Assembly: GCA_016704325.1 (NCBI GenBank)
Contig: JADJAG010000009.1
Span: forward strand, 55,604-119,603
Length of the DNA: 64,000 nt
Reading direction: 5' to 3'
DNA from: Chitinophagaceae bacterium
GTDB taxonomy: Bacteria; Bacteroidota; Bacteroidia; Chitinophagales; UBA10324
In this document: positions 61,372-64,000 of the stretch, piece by piece
Numbering within the stretch: position 1 is the first letter of the stretch
Layout of the letters: each line of letters begins with the position of its first letter
Made by a program: the position numbers and the translations under genes
Notes under the pieces: generated by a model
What the model was told of the DNA's origin: nothing
Database searches by the model: none
Seen by the model: the letters and a program-made list of their open reading frames with translations, nothing else

Positions 61372-63561
61372 ATGCTGTGGTTTTCATTTCATCGCTTTAT
61401 TGCTGTTATACACTTCAACCTGTTCGCTGCACCGGACACCATTGATTTTCACATCCATGTCGATCAATTCGGCTACCGTTGCGATGCAGTAAAGATTGCG
61501 GTAATCAGTAACCCGCAAACCGGTTACAATTCAAATGATACATTTAGTCCCGGTACGGGCAATAATAAATATGAAGTGCGCAGGTGGAATGATGATGTAG
61601 CTGTTTTTACAGGCACCATCAAGCCGTGGAGTGGCGGGGCAACGCATAGCCAATCAGGGGATAAGGTTTGGTGGTTTACCTTTTCGACGTTAAGTACTCC
61701 CGGTGATTATTACATCTACGATAAAACGAATAAGGTGGGCTCCTGCAAATTCCATATCGGAGATAATACCTACGATGAAGTAATGAAGGCTGCAATGAAA
61801 ACTTTTTATTATCAGCGATGCGGTGTTTCAAAATCAGCCCCGTTTGCCGGTACGGGATGGACAGACGGTACCTGTCACCTTGGTTCGCAACAAGACCTGG
61901 ATTGCAGGTTGGTCACCAATCCTACTATTTCCTCATCAAGAGATCTTCGTGGAGGTTGGCATGATGCCGGTGATTACAATAAGTATGTGAATTTTACCTG
62001 GACTCCAATGATCTCTCTTCTGCTTGCTTTTGAAGAAAATCCAACAGCCTGGACCGATGATTACGGACTTCCTGAATCAGGAAATGCCATACCCGATTTG
62101 ATGGATGAAATAAAATTTGAGTTGCAATGGTTGTTGCGGATGCAGGAAGACAACGGTTCATTGCTCTCTCTTGTAGGCACACAAAATTTCGCGTCAGCCT
62201 CACCCCCTTCTGCTGATGCCGCTTTCAGAAGATATGGCCCTGCCACCACATCCGCAACGCTTACCGGTGCATCCATATTTGCACTGGCTGCCATTCAATT
62301 CAACTCTTTGAATACAGCTGCTGCGACAGCATTTGCCGATACGCTGGAAACTGCCGCCATCAATGCCTATAACTGGGCCATTGCCAATCCGAATCTTACT
62401 TTTTACAATACAGGAACCCTGGCAGCAGGTGAACAGGAAGTGGATGATTATGGCAGGCTGGTGCGAAAAATTGCCAGTGCCTGCTTTTTATATAAACTTA
62501 CGGGAATCACTTCCTACCGTGATGTTTTTGATTCTAATTTCAATAGTGTTCACCTGATGCAATGGCAATACGCCTATCCTTTTGAAGGAACAGAACAGGA
62601 TATGCTCTTGTACTATGCCAAGGTGAATGGAAAAACTGCTGCTGTAGCTTCTGCCATAAAAAGTGCATTCAGTAATTCAATAAAAACCAACAATGCCGAT
62701 AACTATCCGGCATATAAAAACAAGACCGATCCTTACAGGACATTTATGGCCGATAACAATTATACCTGGGGCAACAATGAATTCAAATGTGTCCAGGGCA
62801 CCATGTTCACCAACATGTTGCGTTATAACTTAAATGCAACCAATGCTGCAAACTATCGATCGGCTGCCGCCGGATTCCTGCATTATTTGCATGGAGTGAA
62901 TCCTGTCGGCATAACTTACCTGAGCAATATGTATGCTTTTGGTGGTGATACTTGTGTAAATGAGTTTTATCACAGCTGGTTTACAGATGGCAGTATACTT
63001 TGGGATCGTGTTGGTGTTTCAACCTATGGGCCACCTCCCGGCTTCCTGCCTGGCGGTGCCAATCCTTCTTATGGACTTGACCCGTGTTGTCCGGGAGGTT
63101 GCGGCAGTTCGAATAGTCAGTGTTCCGCTCTGGCAGTAACACCTCCATTAGGCCAACCCATTCAAAAATCATATCGCGACTGGAATGCCGGCTGGCCACA
63201 AAATTCATGGTCAGTAACTGAGAATGCAATCTATACTCAGGCCTGTTATGTTAAACTGTTGTCTTGGTTCGTGGGAGGTACTTGCAATTCATTCCGGGAA
63301 GAAGAACTTAATGCAACAAATGCCAGTACTTTAATGCTCTTTCCTAATCCTGCCGATGACCGTATCACAATTGACCACGATGATTACAATGAAGAAAAAG
63401 TATCAATCTTCATTTTTTCTGTTGATGGAAAACTGATGCAGGAAATACAGCATGTGCAACTACCCTATTCAGCAGATATTCATGGACTGTTGCAAGGTGT
63501 ATACCTGGTCAGGATGCAATCTGCTACGCATCTGTTAAGCGGGAAACTGGTGAAGAGATAA
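61372..63561 (+). CDS. GH9 endoglucanase (cellulase) with N-terminal Ig-like domain and T9SS sorting domain
   Basis: 729 residues in this frame. A CelD-type N-terminal Ig domain (IHVDQFGYRCDAVKIAVISN ... TPGDYYIYD) spans about 25-125. The GH9 (alpha/alpha)6 barrel runs from about 135 to 640: GGWHDAGDYNKYVNFT (catalytic base and nucleophile-activating Asp pair), PESGNAIPDLMDEIKFELQW, FLHYLHGVNPVGITYLSNMY and WSVTENAIYTQACYVKLLSW (catalytic acid Glu). The final about 80 residues are a T9SS type A domain (LMLFPNPADDRITIDHDD, LQGVYLVRM, GKLVKR). It hydrolyses beta-1,4-glucans at the cell surface. The N-terminus is uncertain: a convincing signal peptide (MKKICCGFHFIALLLLYTST) starts at ATG 61361 in another frame, so either the start used here is right with a poor signal, or a one-base indel lies between 61361 and about 61440. 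Confidence 0.92.
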   Translation: MLWFSFHRFIAVIHFNLFAAPDTIDFHIHVDQFGYRCDAVKIAVISNPQTGYNSNDTFSPGTGNNKYEVRRWNDDVAVFTGTIKPWSGGATHSQSGDKVWWFTFSTLSTPGDYYIYDKTNKVGSCKFHIGDNTYDEVMKAAMKTFYYQRCGVSKSAPFAGTGWTDGTCHLGSQQDLDCRLVTNPTISSSRDLRGGWHDAGDYNKYVNFTWTPMISLLLAFEENPTAWTDDYGLPESGNAIPDLMDEIKFELQWLLRMQEDNGSLLSLVGTQNFASASPPSADAAFRRYGPATTSATLTGASIFALAAIQFNSLNTAAATAFADTLETAAINAYNWAIANPNLTFYNTGTLAAGEQEVDDYGRLVRKIASACFLYKLTGITSYRDVFDSNFNSVHLMQWQYAYPFEGTEQDMLLYYAKVNGKTAAVASAIKSAFSNSIKTNNADNYPAYKNKTDPYRTFMADNNYTWGNNEFKCVQGTMFTNMLRYNLNATNAANYRSAAAGFLHYLHGVNPVGITYLSNMYAFGGDTCVNEFYHSWFTDGSILWDRVGVSTYGPPPGFLPGGANPSYGLDPCCPGGCGSSNSQCSALAVTPPLGQPIQKSYRDWNAGWPQNSWSVTENAIYTQACYVKLLSWFVGGTCNSFREEELNATNASTLMLFPNPADDRITIDHDDYNEEKVSIFIFSVDGKLMQEIQHVQLPYSADIHGLLQGVYLVRMQSATHLLSGKLVKR

Positions 63562-63574
63562 ACTTTCAAAACCA

Positions 63575-63901
63575 CTATTCCTGCAGGTCTCCGGTTTGTG
63601 GAGGCACCGGGTTATTGATTCTTGATTTTGCCTTTTCTAACAATCGTTCAATGATCAGGTCGGCCAATACCTCTGATGGATTTTATCCGAAGCTTCAATG
63701 AGCGACTTTTTGCTTTGCTTTCATCAACATCTATGCGATACAGTACCTGCAGCAGTTTTCATAGTCGTTCGCAATCAGGTAATCAATTTTATCAATAAGT
63801 GCCATCCGCCATTTTTCGGGTGGCAGTTCAACTACTTCGGTTTGTAAGTCAAAGTTGCGTTGAAGTATCCCTGCTGCTATTTTGTTAATTTCAGTATTCA
63901 T
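63575..63901 (-). pseudogene. Small conserved hypothetical protein gene, broken by several frameshifts
   Basis: ATG at 63901 begins MNTEINKIAAGILQRNFDLQ, continuing to KIDYLIANDYE, then hits TAG at 63731. Switching frames gives LLQVLYRIDVDESKAK, another switch gives KSLIEASDKIHQ, and a third gives VLADLIIERLLEKAKSRINN followed by PVPPQTGDLQE and TAG at 63575-63577. Joined, this is one protein of about 108 residues of the kind that carries 'DYLI..D...LLQ.LYRIDV.E.K' in many Bacteroidota (family function unknown). Three shifts in 330 bases argue for a decayed gene rather than a single sequencing error. It is convergent with the GH9 gene. Confidence 0.6.
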
Positions 63902-64000
63902 GATAATTATTGAAACGAAGCTAAAAATCAACTTCCCGCCTAAATATTATTTTAAACCGGTAGTAATACTTGTGAAAAATACTAAATTTAACACGTGTTT

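Overview
The window comes from a member of the Bacteroidota, probably an environmental Chitinophagales/Sphingobacteriales-type organism (lineage is inference). The evidence is a type IX secretion system (T9SS) gene block (porU, porV, a porP/sprF gene, gldJ), a distant gldB, seven secreted proteins ending in a T9SS type A sorting domain, weak Shine-Dalgarno signals, and TAnnTTTG promoter -7 elements. No rRNA, tRNA, CRISPR array or integrase was seen.

Layout: 1-10.4 kb is accessory-like. It holds an edge-truncated ORF6N-domain gene, MITE-like repeats, a frameshifted PAPS sulfotransferase, an ECF sigma factor with a membrane partner, a T9SS cargo gene, and a TIR-domain gene followed by a class III nucleotide cyclase with TPRs; a tandem palindromic repeat closes the segment. 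10.4-18 kb carries a PolB-type 3'-5' exonuclease, a parallel beta-helix cargo protein and two convergent polytopic membrane proteins. 18-24.7 kb carries purE and purK (split by a repeat element), an M13 metallopeptidase lipoprotein and a secreted arylsulfate sulfotransferase. 24.8-33.3 kb is the T9SS core: porU-porV-ispF on the minus strand, divergent from the porP/sprF gene and gldJ. 33.4-38 kb has a kelch-repeat cargo and a sulfide:quinone reductase / TusE-DsrC-like / DsrE2-like sulfur cassette. 38-52.4 kb is two giant paralogous cargo proteins, each with five GEVED modules. 52.7-61 kb has chrA with a 2-oxoglutarate oxygenase, gldB coupled to an enoyl-CoA hydratase, bioA, a repeat-rich 1.5 kb gap and an FAH-family hydrolase. 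The end holds a GH9 endoglucanase with a T9SS tail and a multiply frameshifted small gene.

Together these suggest a surface-oriented heterotroph. PorU and PorV would process and attach the cargo whose genes lie around them (cellulase, kelch, beta-helix, ASST and GEVED proteins), and GldJ and GldB link the T9SS to gliding. The less ordinary parts are the TIR-cyclase pair, the compact sulfur cassette, the module evolution of the GEVED giants, and several families of small interspersed elements, one of which matches a palindrome inside the ORF6N coding sequence.
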